From positions 1 to 24,696 of the forward strand of contig JAZLIL010000190.1 of assembly GCA_045617405.1 (NCBI GenBank): a stretch of 24,696 nt of DNA, given 5' to 3'. Position numbers and translations under genes: made by a program. The notes below the pieces were generated by a model. The model had not been told where the DNA came from. It did no database searches and worked only from the letters and a program-made list of their open reading frames with translations. This DNA comes from JAZLIL01 sp045617405. Its GTDB lineage: Bacteria; Bacillota; Clostridia; Lachnospirales; Lachnospiraceae. How positions within the stretch are numbered: the stretch's first letter is position 1; the number at the start of each line of letters is the position of its first letter. Below, piece after piece: positions 14,978 through 23,817 of this stretch.

Positions 14978-15164
14978 TAAGGATGAGCTCTACAAGGAGA
15001 TGTCCTTCATCTCATATTACTTCCACTGGAGTAACGATGAGGTGCTTGCACTTGAACATTCTGCGAGGAGGAGATGGTGCGAGGAGATCTCATCGATCAA
15101 CAAGAGCCTGAATCCCTCAGACAGTAAATCAAAGGAGAAGAGTATTCTCGAATGGGGTAAGTAG
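14952..15164 (+). CDS. DUF6760-like domain, likely expressed as -1 frameshift extension of the tail chaperone
   Basis: This -1 frame is open from 14937 to TAG at 15162-15164 and encodes YPKDELYKEMSFISYYFHWS, then NDEVLALEHSARRRWCEEIS. That matches the small DUF6760 proteins of eCIS loci (LYEE-x-A/F-I-A-Y-H-F-H-W-S...LEH-x-x-RRW). No ATG, GTG or TTG lies between the frame's upstream stop (14934-14936) and ATG 15000, and that ATG would cut the conserved start of the domain and has its AAGGAG abutting it. The -1 slip at 14946-14952 instead gives a fusion of 116 chaperone residues and 70 residues from this frame (186 aa). A non-standard ATA start at 14964 is the other option. Confidence 0.75.
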   Translation, partial: YARGIKLYPKDELYKEMSFISYYFHWSNDEVLALEHSARRRWCEEISSINKSLNPSDSKSKEKSILEWGK

Positions 15165-15217
15165 GTATACGGGAATACCTTGAAAGCAACTGATAAATTG
15201 ACGACCGGAGGCACATT

Positions 15218-18130
15218 ATGGGACACTATTATCCGACCATAGATGATGACAACACCAATATATTCGTCTCAAACGAAGGACGCCAGATTCTCACAAATTT
15301 CAACTTTATGCTCAGAGTTGAGGGTATCTACGACGTTCCCTGCAAAGCAATCCGCGCATTTACAAGGGAAAATGAGTACGAGTTTATTAAAGAGGGTGGT
15401 CTCAATGATTATGTTCACATGAGGCGCCGTCAGATCTCAAAGCCTTTCCAGCTTGTAGTTGAAAGGTACGCAGCAGTTGACTATGTTGATCCTCTCCCTA
15501 ACGGTGCTGAGCTTACGCTCCCCGTTATTCTGATGATTTCAAATTACGTCAACAGCTTTGGCGATGCAAAGAGAACCTACACCTTTACGGGCTGCAGCGT
15601 TATGAGTAAGGAATTCGGTGAACTCGATGCCGAAAAGGGCGGTCTTCTTACGGAGACGGTTACTATCGGCTACAGAGAGATGCTCTGTGTCGATCTGCCC
15701 TGGAGAATTTCCGCGGATGATGATGAGTACTGGAACTTCTATCATCCCGACGGAAAGAGGCACTGGAATCATGACTCTCTTCCGAGTACATTCCAGACTG
15801 CCGTATTTGATTCAAATGGCAATCTGTCATCAATAGAGCAGATAGCCGGTGACGGATATGCAGGTACAAACGCCGCGAGAAATTACGTATTAAGCCGTGA
15901 TTACACGGAGAATAAGAGCGCACTCGTGAGTGATGACGAGGCGGTTGCGGCTCAGATTTACAAGGTTGATATCGATTCGGCGGGTAATCCGGTAAGCGGA
16001 GTTGCGGCAGCGGATGTAAAAGACTTCAAGAGTGAGGCCTACGACATCAACAACGGTGTGGCTCCTGTCCGCGCTATGACCGATACGAGCGGCATTATCG
16101 CTCTTCCCACAGAGAACAGGTTCCATGACAGGTACAGCTTCCGCGATAATCTTCAGACTAATGTCCGCGCGATGACCGGTGAAAACGGAACAAACGTGAG
16201 CGTCGGTGTTGGTGAGGACGGATCGACTGTTCTCTCCGATGCGGAAAAGGTTAATTTCAAGAAGAAGTATAACTTTACAAGTGATAAGACAAAGAATGCG
16301 AGGGCGCTTACAGCTCCCGAGATTAAGCATACAGCCGGTCAGTACGGCAGCAAACAGCAGGAGGGCGGCAGGAAGGTCACAGGTGACATTGCTGCGAAGT
16401 ACGAATTTACGAAGGATGGAAAGACGGGAAGTCTTGAGGCAGTTCGTGCAATGTCAGTTTCGGGTACACCCGGAAAGACAAAGAATCCTAAGGTTGGAGA
16501 CGGACAGCGCTACGGTACCGCAATCGATACGACCTTTAAGAGCCCTGCTTACAGCATTAAGAATGATGACATTAAGAATGTCAGATCGATGGGCACAGAC
16601 ATGGGCAAGCCCAATCAGGTAACAAGGCCGGCTGGACCCGAGGGAACAAGCTATGCGGGATCGCCCAACCTTGTTATGAAGGACAGAGAGAATTACGATT
16701 TCACAAAGGATCAGACAAAGAACAGGTCGGCACTTACCGCTCCGAGCATTACGCATAAGGGCGGACAGTACGGTTCGGCAGAGCAGTCACAGGCGGGAGT
16801 TGATGCACTTAACGGCGCATCTCTCGCAAGGAAATACGTCTTTACGAATGGCAAGGAGGGCAACCTTCAGAACGTTGCCGCACTTCAGCGTGATCCTTCG
16901 TCACCTGTTCAGATTTCAAAGCCTGAGGGCGTCGGCGGCGAAATCCGTTACGGTGCTTCACGAAACACCTCAAGGGAACTCAAGTCGGTTCCCCGCTACA
17001 GCCTGAAGAGCGACGGACTTACAAGCAAGCATGCGATGCAGCTTGATCCTTCATCACCTGTTCAGGTTTCTAAGCCTGTGGGCGTTACCGGAGAACTCCG
17101 CTACGGAGCTTCGGCTGACAATTCAAAGGAGTTCAAGAAGAGACCTGCTTACGAATTAAAGAAGCATCTGCTTACAAATCAGCATGCGCTTACGGCAGAA
17201 TATTCCGGAGAACCCGTTAAGGTCACAAAGTCACAGGCAGCCGACGGAAGCATTGTTTACACAAGCTCACCGACTACGTCGAAGGAGATCAAGAGTGCTG
17301 CGTACAGCATAAAGAAGAATGATCTTATAAATGTAAGGGCGATGTCGGCCGATCCCGGAAAGCCTCTCCAGGTGGCAAGAGTACAGGGTCCTTTAGGTAC
17401 AAGATATGCCGGTTCACCGAACTCTGTAATGGATAACAGAAACAATTACAATTTCACGACGGATCAGACAAAGAATGCAAATGCAATGACGGCTCCTTCT
17501 ATAAAGCATGTCGGAGGAAAATTCGGATCCGCAGAGCAGGGTGACGGAAACTCAATCGCTGAAAGCGGCAGCGGCATCAAGGCAAAGTACGTCTTCAAGA
17601 GCGGAAACGAGGGAAATCTTAAGAATGAACGTGCGATGGCACTTATTCCCGGAAAACCCGTTCAGGTTGAAAAGCCCGGAGTGTCGGGTGAGCAGCGCTA
17701 CGGTGATTCCGCACCGTCGTCGCAGTATAAGACGGGTGCATGGAAGATGACGCCTGGTAATGTCACGACAAGCAGAGCAATGAAACAGGACGGCGCTGCG
17801 ACCGGCGGAGCAAACATCAAGTCTGAGGCGTGGAAGATTGCGGCAGGAAAGACTGCTACAAGCAGAGCGATGACTCAGGATCAGCCTCAGAGTACCGGAA
17901 CAAGCTTCAAATCACCGGCATGGAAGATGGAAAAGGGAAAGATTGCCGGAATCAGGGCAATGACTAGCGATCAGCCTAAGGGTAAGGGAACCGATTTCAA
18001 GGCGGCAAGATGGAACGGGAAGACTCCCGTGGGACGTCACGAGGATGTTAAGCAGTACGTCGGCAACGGCAGAGGTATCGAGAAGAGAAGATGGCTCCCC
18101 GTTGAAAGCCATGAGTCCATCCTGAAGTAA
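15218..18130 (+). CDS. gp19-like tube-related protein with ~750-residue repetitive C-terminal tail
   Basis: This encodes 970 aa; CGGAGG at 15206-15211 lies 6 nt upstream. Residues ~25-170 resemble a tail-tube domain: NFNFMLRVEGIYDVPCKAIR, YEFIKEGGLNDYVHMRRRQI, and late strands ending in GLLTETVTIGYREMLC. Afp5 is a comparable second tube protein that starts the tube on the baseplate. From ~224 to the end the protein is repetitive, basic and rich in S, T, K, G and N: about 16 copies of a motif with Y or W, alternating hydrophobics and then N-x-R-A-M-T (e.g. YSFRDNLQTNVRAMTG, YNFTTDQTKNANAMTA, WKIAAGKTATSRAMTQ). No signal peptide, membrane segment or toxin motif is seen. The tail could be a ruler, a lumen filler or a bundle wrapping the hub; I know no family for it. 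Confidence 0.8.
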   Translation: MGHYYPTIDDDNTNIFVSNEGRQILTNFNFMLRVEGIYDVPCKAIRAFTRENEYEFIKEGGLNDYVHMRRRQISKPFQLVVERYAAVDYVDPLPNGAELTLPVILMISNYVNSFGDAKRTYTFTGCSVMSKEFGELDAEKGGLLTETVTIGYREMLCVDLPWRISADDDEYWNFYHPDGKRHWNHDSLPSTFQTAVFDSNGNLSSIEQIAGDGYAGTNAARNYVLSRDYTENKSALVSDDEAVAAQIYKVDIDSAGNPVSGVAAADVKDFKSEAYDINNGVAPVRAMTDTSGIIALPTENRFHDRYSFRDNLQTNVRAMTGENGTNVSVGVGEDGSTVLSDAEKVNFKKKYNFTSDKTKNARALTAPEIKHTAGQYGSKQQEGGRKVTGDIAAKYEFTKDGKTGSLEAVRAMSVSGTPGKTKNPKVGDGQRYGTAIDTTFKSPAYSIKNDDIKNVRSMGTDMGKPNQVTRPAGPEGTSYAGSPNLVMKDRENYDFTKDQTKNRSALTAPSITHKGGQYGSAEQSQAGVDALNGASLARKYVFTNGKEGNLQNVAALQRDPSSPVQISKPEGVGGEIRYGASRNTSRELKSVPRYSLKSDGLTSKHAMQLDPSSPVQVSKPVGVTGELRYGASADNSKEFKKRPAYELKKHLLTNQHALTAEYSGEPVKVTKSQAADGSIVYTSSPTTSKEIKSAAYSIKKNDLINVRAMSADPGKPLQVARVQGPLGTRYAGSPNSVMDNRNNYNFTTDQTKNANAMTAPSIKHVGGKFGSAEQGDGNSIAESGSGIKAKYVFKSGNEGNLKNERAMALIPGKPVQVEKPGVSGEQRYGDSAPSSQYKTGAWKMTPGNVTTSRAMKQDGAATGGANIKSEAWKIAAGKTATSRAMTQDQPQSTGTSFKSPAWKMEKGKIAGIRAMTSDQPKGKGTDFKAARWNGKTPVGRHEDVKQYVGNGRGIEKRRWLPVESHESILK
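15886..17970 (+). repeat. coding repeats: Y/W...RAM motif and three ~105-residue super-repeats
   Basis: Within the long tail, three blocks share the order N-V-R-A/S-M, then Y-x-F-T-x-D-x-T-K-N...A-L/M-T-A-P-x-I-x-H...G-G/x-Q/K-Y/F-G-S, then A-K/R-K-Y-x-F...G-x-L...: about 16139-16459, 16559-16880 and 17311-17645. Between the second and third blocks is a set of ~50-residue units with PVQ(V/I)SKP...RYGAS...Y(S/E)LK...HAM. Three W-type units (WKMTPGN, WKIAAGK, WKMEKGK) end the series. Confidence 0.8.
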
Positions 18131-18174
18131 TCTGAGCCCGCAGAAGAAAGAAGAGTAATCGGAAAGGAGAAGAC

Positions 18175-20733
18175 GTGTTAACAATAAGACCTGTTATCGA
18201 AACAAAGAGTCTTTCTCCTATCTGCAATACAACCGACCCTCTCTCGGAGAGGATCAGATCGGAATACGATGTGATGCGGGCAGAGTTTACGCCCGAGGAG
18301 CTCTTGCATCTTGTAACTGAGCCCTCTGACATATTCCTTCAGGAGGGAAGCATCACAACAATCGTAAATGATACGAGAGTATTAAATGACAACCGTGTCA
18401 AAATGGACGTCATCAACAACCTTATGAACAGGCTTGTCCTTTACAACGAGGGTAATCTTTCCTACAGGGACACGGTCTATGTCGAGAATGTTATCAGAAG
18501 GCTTGGCATTACAGATGTTTCAAACTTCATGAAACAGGTTCATAATCTTGAGACGGAACAGCTTCAGACGAACGAGCTTGTGAATGTTTACATTGAGAAT
18601 GTGAACAGGCTTAGAAACGTGGTAGAGGCCGCAGGAGGGCCGGAATATGAACAGCCTTCTTCAAAGAGCGAAGAAGCGCAGGGAACAGCAAAGCCCGTTT
18701 ACTACATGCATAATGACATCTACCGCAGACTTGACACGGCAAATGTCTATCATGAGCTCTCACTTATACATGCGAGTCTTCCCGGAAAGGAAGAAATCGT
18801 GGAAGAAGCGCAGATGGCAATGGCAGAGCAGAATAAGGCCGCAAAGCGCATTCTTCTTAACAGCCTTCAAAACTATGTTCGCATGGAATCAAATCCCATC
18901 ACCGTGCGGACATATAACACCTACGAGGAGGGCGACAGGCTTTCTTCGAGCTCAACGAAGAAGGATGTTGTGGAGAACATGATATCCGCAGTTCTTCTTT
19001 CCTATACGGACAAGGCGTTTTCACAGTATCTTCAGTCAAGTCCGCTTTACAGGAAGAACTGGTACGATTTTTCAAAAACGTTTTATAATTCGGCAGAGAA
19101 CACCTTTAAGAGGATTGAAGAAAATCACAGCTTAGGTGTTGCGAATTTCACAAACGGAACGGAATATCAAAGAGAGATAATAAGTGCTGCCGACCGTGAA
19201 CTCAGGGTGGTGAGCGAGCTTGTCTACAGGGCAGAAAAGCTTCAGATTCCGGAAGAGGAATCGGAGGAGCTGATAAACAAGACGCTCGAGGTCATCAGGA
19301 ACTATCGCGAGACCATGAGCACTACGGCAGGAATTGAGAAAAGGATTGTCGAGAGTGAGATAGTGACCGGCGGATCGCCTGTGCTTGTCAACCGCGAGGG
19401 TGATGTGTTTGTCACCAGGGAGGGCGAGAGGCTCTCGGTCGAGGAACTCAGGAACCTGATTGATGCCTCGATGACGATTGAAGAGACGAGAAATTATCTG
19501 ATTTCCCACCCGGCGGAGTACGTCCTTGAAACGCGCAATATCGAGGGGGCCGACAGGCAGATAAATACTCTCGAGCTCACAAACCTTGAGACAAAGACCG
19601 ATATAACACATGAGGCGGAAATTTCGAGTCTCTCAGAGATCATTAAAGAGACAAGAAGCGAGGTCGAAAGAATCAGGGAAGACCGCACGGCGGACAGCGG
19701 GGCCGTAAACAAAGAAGCTTCCAGGCAGAGGATTCTCGATGAGCGTACAAAGGAGATTATTAACCGGTACAAGAACACCGAGAGCCGTTTCTTAGAAAAG
19801 AGCAGGAGTGTGGTAAATGTTACGCAAAATGCCGCACCCGTAAACATTGAAGTGACAGAAAATGTACAGCCTGCCGCACAGCTTTCGCCTGAGGAGAGAG
19901 AGGCAAGAAATGCCGGGCAGATGAAGCGGGCTCTTGATATAATTAACAATCAGAACCTTGAACGTCTCCGCGAGGTCAGCACCGAGAAGGATGTACTTGT
20001 CAGGGAGAGACAGACCCTCACCTTTGACGCCGAAAGAGCAAGGCGCGACATAACAAGGGCATTTCAGGATCCAAAGGCACTTGAGCTTGAGCTCAGGCGC
20101 GACATAGAATCCACTCAGGCGGCTGAGAAGCTCTACAACACCAAAGTTGAGAACGTGATGAGCGAAGAGACAAAGGAGATCTTCAGACTTGTAAGTGAGA
20201 TGAAGAACTCACCGAACAGGATGGCTGCGGAAGGTATTGTAAGACCGGCGACTCCCGAAAGACTCGGACCCGAGCTTGAGATGATCAACCGATCGCTCGA
20301 GGCTCCCGCGGTAAACGAGGTCAGGGAGACAGTAAGGACCGAGACGGAGCGGGTGATAAGAGAGAAGGTTCCCGTTGACAGAATCGCAAGCGAGGACAGG
20401 CGGTACCGGTTCGAGCAGAGAAAGAACATTGATCTGATTCACAAGTTAAGCGAGCAGGTTACCGACAACGAGGAGCTTATCGAGGAGCTTAAGCGTCAGA
20501 ACAGCGAAATAAAGAAGATTCAGGAAACAAACAGGACTGAGATCGTCAACAGGACGAACAAAGTCGTTGAAGTAAAAAATGAGACGAATGTCAATGAGGA
20601 ACAGATAAACAAGAGCAATATCAGACAGTACATCCAGACGGGTGTTCGCGAATCGATGGATGACATTTCGAATCAGATTTTTCAAAGGCTTGAGAAGAAG
20701 CTCGAGTCAGACAGGAAGAGAAGAGGCTTTTAA
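18175..20733 (+). CDS. large helical/coiled-coil protein of CIS locus; candidate tape-measure or scaffold
   Basis: This encodes 852 aa with a GTG start at 18175, 5 nt after AAAGGAG (18163-18169). The protein is almost wholly helical, highly charged and has no signal peptide or membrane segment. The N-terminal ~130 residues are a helical domain (TPEELLHLVTEPSDIFLQEG, LSYRDTVYVENVIRRLG). The centre has many E/R-rich helices, and residues ~755-850 form a clear coiled coil (IHKLSEQVTDNEELIEELKR, ending ...FQRLEKKLESDRKRRGF). I do not recognise the family. The position after the tube genes and before the baseplate adaptors matches the tape-measure slot of many phages, but Afp14-type tape measures usually carry hydrophobic stretches that are missing here. 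Confidence 0.75.
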   Translation: MLTIRPVIETKSLSPICNTTDPLSERIRSEYDVMRAEFTPEELLHLVTEPSDIFLQEGSITTIVNDTRVLNDNRVKMDVINNLMNRLVLYNEGNLSYRDTVYVENVIRRLGITDVSNFMKQVHNLETEQLQTNELVNVYIENVNRLRNVVEAAGGPEYEQPSSKSEEAQGTAKPVYYMHNDIYRRLDTANVYHELSLIHASLPGKEEIVEEAQMAMAEQNKAAKRILLNSLQNYVRMESNPITVRTYNTYEEGDRLSSSSTKKDVVENMISAVLLSYTDKAFSQYLQSSPLYRKNWYDFSKTFYNSAENTFKRIEENHSLGVANFTNGTEYQREIISAADRELRVVSELVYRAEKLQIPEEESEELINKTLEVIRNYRETMSTTAGIEKRIVESEIVTGGSPVLVNREGDVFVTREGERLSVEELRNLIDASMTIEETRNYLISHPAEYVLETRNIEGADRQINTLELTNLETKTDITHEAEISSLSEIIKETRSEVERIREDRTADSGAVNKEASRQRILDERTKEIINRYKNTESRFLEKSRSVVNVTQNAAPVNIEVTENVQPAAQLSPEEREARNAGQMKRALDIINNQNLERLREVSTEKDVLVRERQTLTFDAERARRDITRAFQDPKALELELRRDIESTQAAEKLYNTKVENVMSEETKEIFRLVSEMKNSPNRMAAEGIVRPATPERLGPELEMINRSLEAPAVNEVRETVRTETERVIREKVPVDRIASEDRRYRFEQRKNIDLIHKLSEQVTDNEELIEELKRQNSEIKKIQETNRTEIVNRTNKVVEVKNETNVNEEQINKSNIRQYIQTGVRESMDDISNQIFQRLEKKLESDRKRRGF

Positions 20734-20751
20734 AAGAAGGAGGATAATTGC

Positions 20752-21627
20752 ATGGCAGATACATTACTTGCGAGTCTGACAGGCAACACCGTTCAGGGTG
20801 TGCTTACCTTCTATGACGAAAGAAATCCCGACGCCGAGGTAAAGCTTGAGGCAGGTACAACAACCGGAACGTCGGCTACCGCGAGCGGGACAGAGGGAAA
20901 GGGAGCAAAGAAAGCAAAGAAGGTTTCGGCATCAAACAAGATAACGGTTCTCGAATCCGTCGATGATGCTCTTGCGGCGTTAGAAAACGATGCCCTCTCA
21001 AATCTCGGATTTACCGAGGAGAAGATTTCAAGCACCAGCAGGAAAAGAGTGTATGTGCAGTTTAATCCGTCAGAAATCACACTGACTGCAGTGGGCGGCG
21101 GTACTGCTCAGATTACAAACTTCGCAAAAGCGGGAGATGCTGGAAACGGTACTTCAAACCTCGTCTACGGCGGTGTTCCGCCTCGTATTGAGGTCAGTAT
21201 TCCTCTTATCTTTGATGAGGAAAATAACTGCGAGTGTTTCCTTGCCGACAAGCTGACTCTCAGCCCCACGGCCCTCGCTAAGAATGCAGCGTCACTTTTA
21301 AGCGGAGTCCATTCTGTTCAGAAGCAGGTTGAAGGCTTCGTTGCAAGCTGCCGAAGCGATTATATCCGCTATGTAACGTTTTCGTGGGCAGACATGTGCT
21401 ACACTGGCTATATCAACCAGGTTCGTGCAAGCTACACGATGTTCAGCAATGAAGGAAATCCTGTCAGGGCAAGGGTAAACGTCAGAATCCTCTGCGTCAG
21501 CAGTGATGTCGGAGAAGGAAATGTCGGTCCCTGGAAGGATGCATTTGATGCATTTTACGGTGATGGAAGTGCTGAAGTAAGACAGAGAATGGGCCAGAGG
21601 ATGTCCGGACTTCTCAATTTAGGATAG
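20752..21627 (+). CDS. CIS tube/baseplate adaptor protein, Afp7-like (first paralogue)
   Basis: This encodes 291 aa; AAGGAGG at 20737-20743 lies 8 nt upstream. After an N-terminal low-complexity region rich in A, T, K and G (~30-60), the core carries the CIS tube family pattern: KRVYVQFNPSEITLT, RIEVSIPLIFDEENN, then YIRYVTFSWADMCYTGYINQ and VRASYTMFSNEGNPVRARVN. In Afp and PVC, Afp7 links the tube to the baseplate hub and often ends in a LysM domain; no LysM is seen here (ending in ...RMSGLLNLG). The gene is followed 16 bp later by a paralogue. Confidence 0.85.
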   Translation: MADTLLASLTGNTVQGVLTFYDERNPDAEVKLEAGTTTGTSATASGTEGKGAKKAKKVSASNKITVLESVDDALAALENDALSNLGFTEEKISSTSRKRVYVQFNPSEITLTAVGGGTAQITNFAKAGDAGNGTSNLVYGGVPPRIEVSIPLIFDEENNCECFLADKLTLSPTALAKNAASLLSGVHSVQKQVEGFVASCRSDYIRYVTFSWADMCYTGYINQVRASYTMFSNEGNPVRARVNVRILCVSSDVGEGNVGPWKDAFDAFYGDGSAEVRQRMGQRMSGLLNLG

Positions 21628-21643
21628 ATTAAAGGAGTTTTTC

Positions 21644-22558
21644 ATGGGTGTTGGGACAAGTCTTGTAAACAGTGCATTGGGTACCACGGCGAAGGCGGGG
21701 CTTCTTATCTATCGTCCGGCGGAAGCATATTATACTGCGCTTGATAAGCTTCGTGCCCTTGAAAAGAAGAAAGTCGACGACGAAATCGAAAAGACGAAGG
21801 TGGCAGCCGAGAAAGCTGCTTATAAAGCGAGTCTGGACCTTCTGACAAAGTCAAGGATGGCGGTAGGCGGAATGGCCGTGACTGCTCTTTATAAGGCAGT
21901 GACGGAGGGCGATACCGTTGCGTCGGCAGTTGCGAAGAGTACCATGATGAACGGATACAAGTACTATGAGTTTCAGTACAATCCCGAAACGATTGAGCTG
22001 AGCGGCCAGCAGGGTTCCTTTATGGCAAGGCAGGGTGCTCCTTCATCGGGTCTTAACGAGATGTCAATGACAAATATCGATGCCGAAACAAAGCTTTCCT
22101 TCAGAGTTATCTTTGACCAGGTAAACAATCACGATGCGTTCATGGCGAACAAGCTTAATGTGACATCGGTTGCAGACATTGCAAACACCGTAACGATGTT
22201 TTGCAACACCTACTCTGTCCAGGGTGATGTTGACGGCCTTTTGGCACTGACTACGCAGCCGGTCACAAGACGTGTGATTTTCTGCTTCGGAAGGATGTTC
22301 TTCTCGGGAGAAGTCGAGGCAGTGACGGCAAAGTATACGATGTTCAGTCCCTCGGGCCGGCCTGTTGCGGCGGAGGTCGACTTCAGTATCAGACAGAGCA
22401 GGAACTGTAAGGTTAAGACTTCACTTGAGGAGCTTAATCAGTTTGATAACGGATACTGGGATCGTGCTGTCGAAGAATTCTTCGGAAAAGCAGGAGAGGA
22501 TGCCAAGATTGATCTCAGACCGATCGGGCTTGGTAATCTGCTTAATCTTAACGGCTGA
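21644..22558 (+). CDS. CIS tube/baseplate adaptor protein, Afp7-like (second paralogue)
   Basis: This encodes 304 aa; AAAGGAG at 21631-21637 lies 6 nt upstream. Residues 1-~100 are a helical, charged N-region (TALDKLRALEKKKVDDEIEK). The core resembles the preceding gene: YYEFQYNPETIELSGQQG, LSFRVIFDQVNNHDAF, then RRVIFCFGRMFFSGEVEAVT and KYTMFSPSGRPVAAEVDFSI. Both proteins end in a short G-N/L-L-N-L motif (LLNLG, NLLNLNG). No LysM domain is present. The two copies probably take different places in the baseplate ring. Confidence 0.85.
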   Translation: MGVGTSLVNSALGTTAKAGLLIYRPAEAYYTALDKLRALEKKKVDDEIEKTKVAAEKAAYKASLDLLTKSRMAVGGMAVTALYKAVTEGDTVASAVAKSTMMNGYKYYEFQYNPETIELSGQQGSFMARQGAPSSGLNEMSMTNIDAETKLSFRVIFDQVNNHDAFMANKLNVTSVADIANTVTMFCNTYSVQGDVDGLLALTTQPVTRRVIFCFGRMFFSGEVEAVTAKYTMFSPSGRPVAAEVDFSIRQSRNCKVKTSLEELNQFDNGYWDRAVEEFFGKAGEDAKIDLRPIGLGNLLNLNG

Positions 22559-22570
22559 TAGGAGAGGAAA

Positions 22571-23734
22571 ATGCCTTTAAATTTTGAAGATCTGAAAGCT
22601 ACATACGGTGGGTTTAAGATGCCGACGGCAATGATCCAGGCACTCGGAGGTGACGGGATCGACATTGAGACGAAGGCTCAGGGAGCTGTGTTTACCGACA
22701 TAGACATTGAACTTTCGGCAGGATTTGAAAGCTCGGTGGCAAGCTTTTCCGTTTACAATGTTTTCGACAGCGAGATGGGTGAATATCAGGTCGACGACCT
22801 TCTGAAGGTTATCGCCATCGGAACTCCGATCAAGATTATGCTTGGTTACGGCAATTTTTTAAGGACCGTCTTTGTAGGGGTAATTAACCGTGTTACATTT
22901 GCCTTTGAGCATCCCGATCTTCCCTATGTCAGGGTCTCGGCGATGGATATAAAAGGCGTAATGATGGCAAACAACTACTCGAAGCAGCTGAAAGCGGATA
23001 ACTGGTCGGATGCTGTTACAGAGATTTTCCAGGGTTCAATTTATGAGGAGCTTAAGAATTCCGGAGCTATAGGGAAAATCAGCGTGGAACAGACGGAGGA
23101 CAAGAAGAAGGCTGCCCGGGGCGGCGGTGACAAGAAGAATCCTCCTCCGAACATTGAAATGGTAAGCGAGAGCGATTACGAGTTTGTTGTAAAGGCTGCC
23201 AAGAAGAACAATTTTGAATTCTTCGTATTAAACGGAGATATCATCTTCAGGCCGTGCAAGGTTGATAAGAATGTTTTGATGACACTGGCACCGTACAACC
23301 TTCTTCGTGATTTTGAAATAGAATACGATGTTGCCGGTCAGGTATCCTCAATCGAGGTCAGGGCAACCGATCACGAAAAGGGAGAACTGATATCATCTAA
23401 GACAACGATAGCAAATGCCTGGTCAACGGGAAGCAAGGCAAAGACACTTGTGAAGGGAAATGAAAAGGTGGTTCTTGATTCGACTGTCCATTCAAAGGAA
23501 GAAGCCGACATCAGGGTTGCATCACTTGTGGAAGCATCCTCCTACGCCTACGGAAAGCTCAATTGCGAAATCCTCGGTACACCTGATTTCGTGCCCGGAA
23601 GATATGTTGCAATAGGCGGAATCGGAGCACCGGCAACCAATTTCTTCTATCTGACGAGCGTGAGACATTGGCTCACAAGAGAGGGTGAGTACAGAGTGTT
23701 TTTAAAAGGCGTTACCGCACAGCTTGAATCCTGA
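22571..23734 (+). CDS. baseplate hub protein, gp27/phage late control D (VgrG N-terminal) type
   Basis: This encodes 387 aa, with GGAGAGG at 22561-22567. The pattern fits the hub (GpD/gp27-like) family: FTDIDIELSAGFESSVASFS, VYNVFDSEMGEYQVDDLLKV, KIMLGYGNFLRTVFVGVINR, MDIKGVMMANNYSKQLK, a LysM-like-independent second half with SESDYEFVVKAAKKNNFEFF, and FEIEYDVAGQVSSIEVRATD. A disordered KKKAARGGGDKKNPPPN loop interrupts the middle. The hub trimer adapts the sixfold tube to the threefold spike. Here the hub and spike are separate genes, where in Afp8 and VgrG they are one. Confidence 0.88.
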   Translation: MPLNFEDLKATYGGFKMPTAMIQALGGDGIDIETKAQGAVFTDIDIELSAGFESSVASFSVYNVFDSEMGEYQVDDLLKVIAIGTPIKIMLGYGNFLRTVFVGVINRVTFAFEHPDLPYVRVSAMDIKGVMMANNYSKQLKADNWSDAVTEIFQGSIYEELKNSGAIGKISVEQTEDKKKAARGGGDKKNPPPNIEMVSESDYEFVVKAAKKNNFEFFVLNGDIIFRPCKVDKNVLMTLAPYNLLRDFEIEYDVAGQVSSIEVRATDHEKGELISSKTTIANAWSTGSKAKTLVKGNEKVVLDSTVHSKEEADIRVASLVEASSYAYGKLNCEILGTPDFVPGRYVAIGGIGAPATNFFYLTSVRHWLTREGEYRVFLKGVTAQLES

Positions 23735-23817
23735 TGCGCCTTAGGCAGCCGCTTCACCGGAAGTGAACAAAAGTACAGACGACCGGCTATTAATTTGTAC
23801 CGAAAGGGGAGAGATTC

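Noticed and set aside
15000..15164. Independent small gene starting at ATG 15000
   Set aside because: That start removes the conserved YPKDELYKE part of the domain, and AAGGAG directly abuts the ATG with no spacer; the -1 frameshift explains the open frame better.
15218..18130. Toxin effector call for the repetitive C-terminal tail
   Set aside because: No catalytic motif, cleavage site or polymorphic toxin domain could be seen in the repeats.
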